Assembly: GCA_021792885.1 (NCBI GenBank)
Contig: JAJYTV010000007.1
Span: forward strand, 1-15,216
DNA from: Bacillota bacterium
Lineage (GTDB): Bacteria > Bacillota > Sulfobacillia > JAJZYS01 > JAJYTV01
Reading direction: 5' to 3'
Length of the DNA: 15,216 nucleotides
A program made the translations under genes and the position numbers. Below are positions 8,072-14,129 of this stretch, in pieces (within the stretch, counting starts at the first letter, position 1; every line of letters starts with the position of its first letter). The notes below the pieces were generated by a model. It ran no database searches. It saw nothing but the letters and a program-made list of their open reading frames with translations, and had not been told where the DNA came from.

Positions 8072-8500
8072 CTACTGGCTGGAACAAGGAGAAACCGCGA
8101 TGACTTCGACAAGAGACACAATGTCGCTGAAGTCATCCGGATTGCTGGTGAAGAGCGGGAGTTGTGCCGCCAGGGCGGTGGCCGCGATGAGTAGATCGAA
8201 AGCGCGCCGACCCCGGGCTTTGCGCCCAGTAGCCAGAACCGTCGCGTAGAGGCGCCCGTAAGCTCTCGCCACGTCGGCATCGACCGGCAGTGGATCAAAT
8301 ATGGCTTCGGCACGTTGCAGACGGTCCTGACGTCGTGCGCGTTCCACCGGATCCGATGTCGCATGAGGTCCCGCGGCCAGTTCGGCCATCGTCACAGCGG
8401 ACACGGCCAACTCAGACGGCAAATCCTGCAGGTCGAGATGCTCCAGGTCGATTACCACGGACGTATCAACCAGCCCGCGTGGACGTCGTTGATCAGCCAC
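8072..8500 (-). CDS. vapC: PIN-domain toxin ribonuclease (VapC family)
   Basis: 142-residue PIN-domain protein, the RNase toxin of a type II toxin-antitoxin pair. Acidic active-site residues are all present: D12 (LVDTSVVID), E40 (TMAELAAG), D102 (AFDLLIAATA) and D123 in the closing TSNPDDF. The toxin should therefore be catalytically competent. The start is GTG 8500, which overlaps the antitoxin stop by 8 bases and has AGGAG 10 bases upstream inside the antitoxin gene. A longer open frame continues upstream but lies within the antitoxin gene in another frame. The order antitoxin then toxin with overlap is standard for VapBC. The target RNA cannot be predicted. Confidence 0.9.
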   Translation of the reverse strand: MADQRRPRGLVDTSVVIDLEHLDLQDLPSELAVSAVTMAELAAGPHATSDPVERARRQDRLQRAEAIFDPLPVDADVARAYGRLYATVLATGRKARGRRAFDLLIAATALAAQLPLFTSNPDDFSDIVSLVEVIAVSPCSSQ

Positions 8501-8747
8501 GCGGATCAAGCTCCTGACCGACCAGCGCATCCACGTCCGCCCTGAAGCCGGCGAAATCGATCGACGGCGCGCCGGCAAACGCAGCCCATGCCGCTTCGGC
8601 AGCCACAAAGCGCCGCGCTCGAAGCGGCACCAATTCCCCGACCGGTACACCGTTTCGCGTGACGATCAAGGTCTCGCCGCGATCCAGTGCCCGCATGATC
8701 TCCCCACTATGATTACGAAGTTCTCGTTGCGTGATTTTTCTAATCAT
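8493..8747 (-). CDS. vapB: Phd/YefM-type antitoxin partner of the PIN toxin
   Basis: 84-residue antitoxin. The N-terminal part (ITQRELRNHSGEIMRALDRG, then TLIVTRNGVPVGELVPL) is the Phd/YefM DNA-binding fold. The C-terminal part (about 45-84) is the expected flexible toxin-neutralising tail. ATG 8747 was taken as the start; GTG 8753, two codons upstream, is possible, and neither has a good ribosome site. The pair is probably autoregulated: a perfect 16-bp palindrome lies 9 bases upstream. The operon sits directly against a truncated IS256 gene, so its original promoter may be partly lost or lie within the remnant. Confidence 0.88.
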   Translation of the reverse strand: MIRKITQRELRNHSGEIMRALDRGETLIVTRNGVPVGELVPLRARRFVAAEAAWAAFAGAPSIDFAGFRADVDALVGQELDPRG

Positions 8748-8756
8748 ACCCACAAG

Positions 8757-8772
8757 GTAGCACGCGTGCTAC
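8757..8772. promoter_or_regulatory. perfect palindrome, candidate toxin-antitoxin operator
   Basis: GTAGCACGCGTGCTAC is a perfect 16-bp palindrome located 9 bases upstream of the antitoxin ATG. Phd-family antitoxins bind short palindromes overlapping their own promoter, so this is a good operator candidate. It also lies at the junction with the IS256 remnant. Confidence 0.6.
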
Positions 8773-8773
8773 G

Positions 8774-9292
8774 TCGATGCAAATGGCGGAACGGACACCA
8801 CTGAGCCGCTCGCCGGTCGCATCGCGCAGCGCATCCTCGATGTCTCGCGTTGAGAGCCCTCTGGCATACATCTCCGCGACCAGCCGCTCCACACGTCCGT
8901 GTTGCCCTCCAGGAACTCCACCACGTGCGAATGGAACCGCTCTGCGCTGCCCCGCACCTGTAGCATCTGCACCGGGAGCGCGCCCTCCGCCGTGTTCATG
9001 GACTTCGGCCGGTAGCCGTTGCGGTAGCCCCGCAGATCTTCGCCATCCTCCCGTCGCGCGTAGTGATCGCGCCGAAGGAACGACGTCACCTCGCGCTCCA
9101 CCAGTTCCTGCACGAACTTCTGCGCGCCCAGGCGCATGAGCTCCCCGACGACCGAGCCGTCCCCCTCAATTTCCTGGTTGAGCAGCTTCGCAATGGACTC
9201 CCCGATGCGCTCCGATGGTGGTACCCTGTTCATAAGGTCCGGGCCTCATCGATGGGTGTCTGAGCAACCTCATCGTAGCCTGGACCCCAACC
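8774..9292 (-). mobile_element. IS256-family insertion sequence remnant (left end and 5' third of transposase)
   Basis: One end of an IS256-type element. The transposase start is at 9233. About 60 bases of non-coding end follow up to roughly 9292, where sequence composition changes sharply to A+T-rich. The other end and two thirds of the transposase are missing at the toxin-antitoxin junction. Terminal inverted repeats could not be verified because only one end remains; both boundaries are approximate. Confidence 0.6.
8800..9233 (-). pseudogene. truncated, frameshifted IS256-family (Mutator-type) transposase
   Basis: N-terminal part of an IS256-family DDE transposase. Recognisable stretches: LMRLGAQKFVQELVEREVTS, a DHYARREDG segment, YRNGYRPK, VVEFLEGNTDV and, in a different frame, VERLVAEMYARGLSTRDIED. 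The frame changes near 8892-8895, consistent with loss of one base between GNTDV and VERLV. After GERLSG (about 8800) similarity to the family ends, so roughly 250 residues including most of the catalytic core are missing. The product cannot transpose. Normal length is about 400 residues; about 145 remain. It lies just upstream of the toxin-antitoxin genes on the same strand and may once have supplied or interrupted their promoter. Confidence 0.8.
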
Positions 9293-9298
9293 TTTTTA

Positions 9299-9454
9299 CA
9301 TCACGGTACAGACGTCACCAGTACCAAGTACCTGCCAAACTATCTCGTGTGGTTCCAGAGTATCGATTCCACGACCAACATTCCCCGTAATGTTGTCGCT
9401 AGTCGGCTGCTGGATCACAGTCACATCCCGATGGTGTTCACCACTACAGAATAG
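9299..9454 (+). pseudogene. possible C-terminal remnant of a second transposase
   Basis: A plus-strand frame ending at TAG 9452-9454 encodes about 51 residues of plausible protein (TSTKYLPNYLVWFQSIDS, later SRLLDHSHIPMVF). The KYLxNYLxWF pattern recalls C-terminal ends of IS1595/IS1016-like transposases. There is no start codon with a ribosome site, and the frame is cut on its left by the IS256 end. The family call comes from memory of a short pattern and is weak. Confidence 0.35.
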
Positions 9455-9465
9455 CTTTAATGAAG

Positions 9466-9493
9466 TTGACTCTGGCAAAATATGGAGTACAAA
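9466..9493 (+). promoter_or_regulatory. candidate promoter of the lipoprotein gene
   Basis: TTGACT (9466-9471) and TACAAA (9488-9493) are separated by 16 bases. They lie just upstream of GGAG (9500-9503) and the TTG start at 9514. The start of transcription would fall very close to the ribosome site, which is a point against it. Confidence 0.4.
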
Positions 9494-9513
9494 AAATTTG
9501 GAGATGAAATATA

Positions 9514-10158
9514 TTGAAACCCTACATGGCTGTCATAGGGATTGTTGCAACGGTCCTGTTAGCTGGCTGTGCTACAAAGACGAACACTAAACCCAGTACT
9601 TCAGCTATTCCAATCGTAATTCGGAAGAACGCTTCAAAGCCAAGGCCGATGACCAGCATTCCTGCATCGCTTGGACTGTTAGCGCCACAGGTCGCAAACT
9701 ACAAATGCAGCGGTGCTTATCAGTCTGCTGCGAGTGTAACACAAACCGCCACAACGCCGCCGTCAGAGATAGGGATGCCGATTTGGCAACTTACTATTAC
9801 TTGCGTGAACCCGAAACTCAAGTTCAACTTGCCGAAAGGTAATCTTGAACCTGGCATGGTGTGGATCTTCGAACAGCCAGCCAATGCGAACGCAATGACG
9901 CTGCTCCAGGCTATCCAAGCGATAAACCCCACATCACAGTTGAAGATCTCGACCGCTGGTAAACTGCCTGTAGGTGTCGGACGGCTTGGCTTTGCTGGTA
10001 AGTTTCATAACCTCCTTTGGTTCCTCGGTGGGAAGACTTCGTGGACGTACATTCACGAGCAGGAGCACGGCAGAGTGCTCGTCTACCTCACAGGACGCGC
10101 AGTCTCGACCGCGACTCTAAAGAAGTTCGCGCAAACCATGCATCCGTTGACTCGCTGA
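9514..10158 (+). CDS. hypothetical lipoprotein, possibly acquired
   Basis: 214-residue protein with a lipoprotein signal peptide: short positive N-terminus (MKPY), hydrophobic core and lipobox LLAGC with the acylated Cys at residue 19, then a Thr/Ser/Lys/Pro-rich linker. It should be anchored to the outer face of the membrane. The mature part contains no motif I recognise; two further cysteines (in YKCSG and LTITCVNP) could form a disulfide. The start is TTG 9514, with GGAG 10 bases upstream; ATG 9526 would lose the positive charge before the hydrophobic core. The gene is clearly more A+T-rich than all genes outside the island and is flanked by transposase remnants on the left, so horizontal acquisition is likely. 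It has its own terminator and no operon partners. Function unknown. Confidence 0.78.
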   Translation: MKPYMAVIGIVATVLLAGCATKTNTKPSTSAIPIVIRKNASKPRPMTSIPASLGLLAPQVANYKCSGAYQSAASVTQTATTPPSEIGMPIWQLTITCVNPKLKFNLPKGNLEPGMVWIFEQPANANAMTLLQAIQAINPTSQLKISTAGKLPVGVGRLGFAGKFHNLLWFLGGKTSWTYIHEQEHGRVLVYLTGRAVSTATLKKFAQTMHPLTR

Positions 10159-10175
10159 ACTGCCACCAAGTGGAA

Positions 10176-10204
10176 GCGGCGCTATTGGTAGCGCCGCCTC
10201 TTTT
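10176..10204 (+). terminator. intrinsic terminator of the lipoprotein gene
   Basis: A perfect 9-bp stem GCGGCGCTA / TAGCGCCGC (10176-10184, 10189-10197) with TTGG loop is followed by CTCTTTT. It begins 17 bases after the lipoprotein stop codon. Confidence 0.9.
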
Positions 10205-10302
10205 CGGGTCATCCGATTCCAACAAAGTTTGTTAACAGAGGTTTCATGTAACCGTCTGGAGCTTCCTCGGACTAGAGTCGTGCGTGGAGCGTGGGCTCTG
10301 TA
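10205..10302. other. intergenic stretch at the right edge of the island
   Basis: No gene, promoter or clear repeat seen. It separates the lipoprotein terminator from the first copy of the duplicated dehydrogenase tail. Confidence 0.5.
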
Positions 10303-10370
10303 ATCGAACACGGCCTTGAGGGGACGCTCCGAACCGGCATCGAGGTGCGCGCACATCGCCTGGCGGTACT
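10303..10370. repeat. direct repeat copy A: degenerate duplicate of the dehydrogenase 3' end
   Basis: 68 bases identical to 10387-10454 except two substitutions. On the minus strand it encodes the same YRQAM..AHLDAGSERPLKAVFD tail as the dehydrogenase, with one Arg-to-Cys change and one silent change. It lies outside the gene, after its stop codon. Confidence 0.95.
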
Positions 10371-11586
10371 AGATCCCGTCCCGCAGATCGAACACGGCCT
10401 TGAGGGGCCGCTCCGAACCGGCATCGAGGTGCGCGCGCATCGCCTGGCGGTACTCGTCCAAGCGGTAGCGGTGCGTAACGAGGCCGGCGGCCGGGGCGGC
10501 CCTCTCCGTCGCCAGGTCGCGCAAAGCGATCGCGAAGGTGTGCTCGCCGCCCGCCTCGCGCCCGTATCCGAAGGTCCCGAGAAGCTGCAGTTCGTTCGCC
10601 CAGACGAAGGACCAGTCGACCGAGAGCGGGCCCGCGGTGCCGACGAGCACCAATGTCCCTCCCGGCCGCGTGACCCGCAGCGCGTCCCCGAGGCTCTGCG
10701 CGCTGCCGACGCAGTCGTAGACGAGGTCGAAGCCGCTGCTGAAGACCGGGCGGCCGAGCAGCGGGCGCAGGAGCTCCGCCCCGACGGCGGCCTGCACCGC
10801 GACGGCCGCCCCCTCGTGCCCGTACGCGCGGTCTGCCCCCAGCGCGAGCGCGAAGCGGCGCTGGTGGGGATGGCGGGCGACGACGTGCACCTCCGAGCCC
10901 TCCCCGTGCAGTTTCAGGGCGAGCAGCGTCAGGAGCCCCACCGTGCCAGCCCCCAGCACGAGCACCTTCTCGCCCGCTTGCGGCGGGCGGCGCAGCACGG
11001 CGTGCAGGGCGATCGCGTAGGGCTCTGCGAGCACCGCGAGCTCGTCGGGCAGCGCGGGGGGAACTTCGTAGAGCTGGCTTTCGTGGGCGAGCATGCGGCG
11101 GGAGAAGCCGCCGGGCAGTTGCGCCTGGTATCCGATCAGGGTGCCTGGGCCGATCCCCTTCTGGCTCGAGCGGCGCGCGCAGCGCTGCGTCTGGCCGGCG
11201 GCGCAGGCCGGGCAGGGCGGGTCACCGCGCACGTAGCAGGAGATCACGGGGTCGATGACGACCCTTCGTCCCTGCAGGGGATGGCCATCGGGGCCGACGA
11301 CATCCGCCAGCACCTCGTGTCCGAGCACTGCGGGGAAGGAGTAGAAGGGGGACTGGGCGGGGCTCGTCTTGCCGCGCACGATCGCGACGTCGGAGCCGCA
11401 GATGCCGGAAAGGCGCGGCCTGAGCGTGGCGAACCCCGGTCCCGGCGCCTGCGGCTCCGGGAGGCTGCGCAGGCTGAGCGGACCGGGCGCGCCCCAGAGC
11501 ACCCAAGGCAGCCGCTTGCCCAGCGCCTGTCCGAGCAGGAAGCGGGGGATCGAGACGCGGTAGAGAACCGCCTTGCCCCTGCCCAT
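10369..11586 (-). CDS. zinc-dependent medium-chain dehydrogenase (alcohol dehydrogenase-like)
   Basis: 405-residue NAD(P)-dependent dehydrogenase of the medium-chain, zinc-containing family. Catalytic-zinc region: C63 (SGICGSD) and H90-E91 (LGHEV), with E188 in AEPYA. The structural-zinc lobe has four cysteines C117, C125, C128, C136, with a longer gap between the first two than in the usual C-x2-C-x2-C-x7-C. The Rossmann loop is GAGTVG (212-217). It probably oxidises an alcohol or reduces an aldehyde; the substrate is unknown. The start ATG 11586 overlaps the stop of the aldolase gene by one base (TGATG), with no clear ribosome site, so translation is likely coupled. Its TAG stop uses two bases of the duplicated repeat, so the native C-terminus may have been altered. 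Confidence 0.9.
   Translation of the reverse strand: MGRGKAVLYRVSIPRFLLGQALGKRLPWVLWGAPGPLSLRSLPEPQAPGPGFATLRPRLSGICGSDVAIVRGKTSPAQSPFYSFPAVLGHEVLADVVGPDGHPLQGRRVVIDPVISCYVRGDPPCPACAAGQTQRCARRSSQKGIGPGTLIGYQAQLPGGFSRRMLAHESQLYEVPPALPDELAVLAEPYAIALHAVLRRPPQAGEKVLVLGAGTVGLLTLLALKLHGEGSEVHVVARHPHQRRFALALGADRAYGHEGAAVAVQAAVGAELLRPLLGRPVFSSGFDLVYDCVGSAQSLGDALRVTRPGGTLVLVGTAGPLSVDWSFVWANELQLLGTFGYGREAGGEHTFAIALRDLATERAAPAAGLVTHRYRLDEYRQAMRAHLDAGSERPLKAVFDLRDGI
10387..10454. repeat. direct repeat copy B (inside the dehydrogenase gene)
   Basis: Matches 10303-10370 at 66 of 68 positions with an offset of 84 bases. This is the coding copy, which encodes the last part of the dehydrogenase; 16 unique bases (10371-10386) separate the copies. 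Confidence 0.95.
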
Positions 11587-12665
11587 CAGGACATGGGGAC
11601 CTGCGGGATGATCTTGCCGTCGACGCGCTCCATGATGTCGTCGAGGTCGTGGCCCGTGATGGTCATGCCGTGGTTTCTGAGGCCGATCACGGCTTGCGAC
11701 GGGTCGTCGGCCTGCCGCACCAGCGTCGCCACCGAGGTGGCGAGCTCCAGGGTGCCGCAGGGGTAGTTCACTTCCGTCGAGGCGATGCCGTCCATCCAGG
11801 CGTGCACATGGATGATCGCGCCCACCTTCGGGTGATCGCGGTAGATCATGTGGTGCTCGATCGCGTCGACCGAGACGCGCCGCGGCCGGATGTCGGGCGG
11901 GACGGAGAGGCGCATCGCCCGCTGGCCGTCGTCGTAGTCCTTGACCATGAGGATGTCGCGCCCGACCTCCTCGAGCTTCGCCTTGTTGACGCCGCTGCCC
12001 GACATCCAGAAGCGGCGGTCGTCGCGGCGCTGGCTGAGGTTGCCGTACGAGAGCCCGCCGAGCTGGTAGAGGTGCTGCAGGTGGCGGAAGTCATCCGGTG
12101 GCAGGATCTCCTGGATCGGGAACGGCGCGGGCAGGAGGTTCCAGCGGTCAAGCGTCTCGCCGGCCCGGCGCAGCTGGCGGGTCGCCGTGTCGCCGGCCCA
12201 CAGGTCCTGTTCGAGGTCCTGGTCGAAGACGTTGTCGACGATCAGGTGAGAGGTCGCAAGCGGAGTGAGCCGCCGAACCACCTCCGCGACGTGCTCCGGC
12301 GCGTCGTAGGGGGGCTTGATCGGGTAGTAGCCGCGCTCGAGCGTGAGGAAATAGGTCTTCGGGCGGCGCGTGTCGCCGACGACGGCGAACAGGAGGTTCG
12401 CGAGCGAGCGGACGAGGTAGGGGTATGCGGTGCGCAGGAAGTCCTCCGGCTCCTCCGGCAGGCGCAGCAGCGCGACGATGTAGGTCGCCTGCGCATGGCG
12501 CCGGAACGGGCGTGCCTTCTCCCGGTCGACATGGGAGAAGACGAGCTTCGTTCCTGGCTGGGCCTGCGTCTCACGGTGACCCTGCGCAGTCATCGCCTGG
12601 CCGAGACGGTGTGAGAAGGAAGCGATGCATCGATCTTCCGGCGCGCCGTGAAAGGCGAACTCCAT
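11586..12665 (-). CDS. class II aldolase/adducin-family protein with long N-terminal extension
   Basis: 359-residue protein. The C-terminal part (about residues 185-359) is a class II aldolase domain: LSYGNLSQR (about 205-213), SGSGVNK, a glutamate in IEHHM (E270), the zinc-binding HVH (H286, H288), and a third ligand H332 in RNHGMTI. Class II aldolases cleave or form sugar-phosphate and related aldols using zinc. The first ~185 residues match no domain I recognise and look folded (mixed charged and hydrophobic). I chose ATG 12665 because AGGAGG lies 6 bases upstream; the frame is open to ATG 12701, which has no ribosome site. It is first in a coupled pair with the zinc dehydrogenase and divergent from the paa operon. 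Substrate unknown. Confidence 0.85.
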   Translation of the reverse strand: MEFAFHGAPEDRCIASFSHRLGQAMTAQGHRETQAQPGTKLVFSHVDREKARPFRRHAQATYIVALLRLPEEPEDFLRTAYPYLVRSLANLLFAVVGDTRRPKTYFLTLERGYYPIKPPYDAPEHVAEVVRRLTPLATSHLIVDNVFDQDLEQDLWAGDTATRQLRRAGETLDRWNLLPAPFPIQEILPPDDFRHLQHLYQLGGLSYGNLSQRRDDRRFWMSGSGVNKAKLEEVGRDILMVKDYDDGQRAMRLSVPPDIRPRRVSVDAIEHHMIYRDHPKVGAIIHVHAWMDGIASTEVNYPCGTLELATSVATLVRQADDPSQAVIGLRNHGMTITGHDLDDIMERVDGKIIPQVPMS

Positions 12666-12671
12666 CTTGCT

Positions 12672-12677
12672 CCTCCT
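12672..12677 (-). promoter_or_regulatory. ribosome binding site deciding the aldolase start
   Basis: AGGAGG on the minus strand, 6 bases before ATG 12665. It lies downstream of the alternative ATG 12701 and so argues for the shorter protein. Confidence 0.75.
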
Positions 12678-12741
12678 ACCCCAGAAGTCTGCCAATTCCA
12701 CGGCGCATTCTATTCCCCGGATCCGCGATTCTGCGCCGTCG

Positions 12742-12771
12742 TTGACGAAATGAGGCGGGGGTCGTTAGGAT
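12742..12771 (+). promoter_or_regulatory. paaA: candidate sigma-70-type promoter of paaABCD
   Basis: TTGACG (12742-12747) and TAGGAT (12766-12771) with an 18-base spacer, on the strand of paaA and about 107 bases upstream of its start. The long untranslated leader leaves room for repressor sites. Confidence 0.55.
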
Positions 12772-12797
12772 GGAAGCCAAGGACCGATAGGACCTCA

Positions 12798-12812
12798 TAG
12801 GATGGTCCATCC
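12798..12812. promoter_or_regulatory. candidate operator in the paa leader
   Basis: GGATGG-T-CCATCC (12800-12812) is a perfect 13-bp palindrome just downstream of the predicted paaA promoter. TAGGATGG occurs at 12766 and 12798, and TAGGAC at 12788. Paa genes are commonly controlled by phenylacetyl-CoA-responsive repressors (PaaX or PaaR types), but no regulator gene is visible here and the binding protein is unknown. Confidence 0.4.
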
Positions 12813-12878
12813 GGAGCAGATCTCGGCGCGTGGCCCACAGGGCCTGCGCCAAGAGGTGCGCAGACGGAGGGATGGCGG

Positions 12879-13808
12879 GTGAGCGAGGAGCGCCTGGCCG
12901 CGTTCGAAGCGAAGATCGCCAGAGGGGAACTGATCGAGGCGGGAGACTGGATGCCGGACGAATACCGGCGGCAGTGCCTGCGCCTGATCGTGACGCATGC
13001 CAACTCGGAACTGATGGGCGCCCTTCCCGAACGCGAGTGGATTCCCCGCGCCCCCGGCCTGCAGCGCAAACTCTCGGTGCTCTCGAAGGTGCAGGACGAG
13101 ATCGGCCACGCGCAGATGATCTACCGCGTCGCGGAGGATCTCGGGCGCCCGCTCGGGATCACGCGCGAGCACATGCTGGAAGACCTGATCGCCGGCAAGG
13201 CGAAGTTTCACAACGTCTTCACCTACCCTGCGCCGACCTGGGCAGACGTCGGCGTGATCGCCTGGCTGGTCGACGGAGCCGCCCTCGAGACGCAAGGCGC
13301 CCTGCTCAGGACGAGCTACGCCCCGTACGCGCGCATCCTGCGGCGCGTCTGCGCCGAGGAGGCGATCCACCTCAAGCATGGCGAGGACATCGTGCTGACG
13401 CTCGCCGCGGGGACGCGGGTGCAGCGCGCGATGCTGCAGGATGCGCTGACGCGCTGGTGGCAGCCTCTCTTGCACTTCTTCGGCCCGCCCGACGAACAGT
13501 CGCCGAACACCGAGCTCACCTTCCGCTGGCGCATCCGGCTGATGACGAACGAGCAACTGCGCCAGTCCTTCCTGCGCAAGTATGTGCCGAAGGTGCAGGC
13601 GCTCGGCCTCGCGATCCCCGACGCCGAGCTGCGCCAGGACCCCGCGACCGGCGACTGGCTCTACGGCGACCCCGACTGGAACGAGTTCTGGCGCGTCGTG
13701 AAGGGCGGCGGCGCGCGCACCGAAGACCGCCTCAGGCTGCGACGCATGACGCGCGAGCAGCAGCTGTGGGTCCGCGATGCGATGGCGACCCCGACGAGCG
13801 CGGCGTAG
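12879..13808 (+). CDS. paaA: 1,2-phenylacetyl-CoA epoxidase subunit PaaA (catalytic)
   Basis: 309-residue catalytic subunit of the multicomponent monooxygenase that epoxidises phenylacetyl-CoA on the aromatic ring, the step that commits phenylacetate to CoA-ester ring cleavage. The length equals that of the well-studied enterobacterial PaaA. Diiron ligands of the ferritin-like bundle can be read: E44 (HANSELMG), E74-x-x-H77 in DEIGHAQ, D132 region, and E161-x-x-H164 in EEAIHLKHGE. The start is GTG 12879, with GGAGG 8 bases upstream. First gene of the operon paaABCD, 12 bases before paaB. Electrons should come from PaaE, which is not in the window. Confidence 0.97.
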   Translation: MSEERLAAFEAKIARGELIEAGDWMPDEYRRQCLRLIVTHANSELMGALPEREWIPRAPGLQRKLSVLSKVQDEIGHAQMIYRVAEDLGRPLGITREHMLEDLIAGKAKFHNVFTYPAPTWADVGVIAWLVDGAALETQGALLRTSYAPYARILRRVCAEEAIHLKHGEDIVLTLAAGTRVQRAMLQDALTRWWQPLLHFFGPPDEQSPNTELTFRWRIRLMTNEQLRQSFLRKYVPKVQALGLAIPDAELRQDPATGDWLYGDPDWNEFWRVVKGGGARTEDRLRLRRMTREQQLWVRDAMATPTSAA

Positions 13809-13820
13809 GGAGTGGGCGCC

Positions 13821-14129
13821 ATGTCCCAAGAGATGGCGGTCTACGAGGTGTTCGGCCGGGAGCGCAAGGGCGAGCCGCACAAGCACGCCGGGAGCCTCCT
13901 CGCGTGCGACGCGGACATGGCTGTGCTGCTCGCGCAAGAGCTCTTTTGCCGACGCAAGGAGTATGTCCAGATCTGGGTCGTGCCGCGCGACGCGGTGCGG
14001 CAGGCACCGGTCGGGGACGCGGCGCTCGGCCCGGAACCGCGCCGCCTCTACCGGAGCGGCGAGGGCTACCGCGAGACGGTGGACAAGTGGAAGCGCTTCG
14101 GAGGCGATCGCCGTGCCGATCGGGCATGA
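13821..14129 (+). CDS. paaB: 1,2-phenylacetyl-CoA epoxidase subunit PaaB
   Basis: 102-residue small subunit of the PaaABCE complex, a non-catalytic bridging protein. Typical features: YEVFGRERKGEPHKHAGSLLA near the start, the ELFCRRKEYVQIWVV strand region, and a final YRETVDKWKRFGG. ATG 13821 is preferred over GTG 13812 because GGGAG (13808-13812), which overlaps the paaA stop, is 8 bases upstream. The C-terminus overlaps paaC by 17 bases in another frame, which makes it slightly longer than usual and its last residues (GDRRADRA) atypical. Confidence 0.94.
   Translation: MSQEMAVYEVFGRERKGEPHKHAGSLLACDADMAVLLAQELFCRRKEYVQIWVVPRDAVRQAPVGDAALGPEPRRLYRSGEGYRETVDKWKRFGGDRRADRA
14100..14104 (+). 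promoter_or_regulatory. ribosome binding site for paaC inside paaB
   Basis: GGAGG ends 8 bases before GTG 14113. It lies inside the paaB coding region and decides the paaC start, implying coupled translation. Confidence 0.7.

Noticed and set aside
10291..11766. 491-residue plus-strand open frame over the dehydrogenase
   Set aside because: Antisense shadow of the zinc dehydrogenase, which has all family motifs on the other strand.
12707..12712. TAGAAT as a -10 element for the aldolase gene (minus strand)
   Set aside because: No acceptable -35 hexamer at 16-18 bases upstream; left unassigned.
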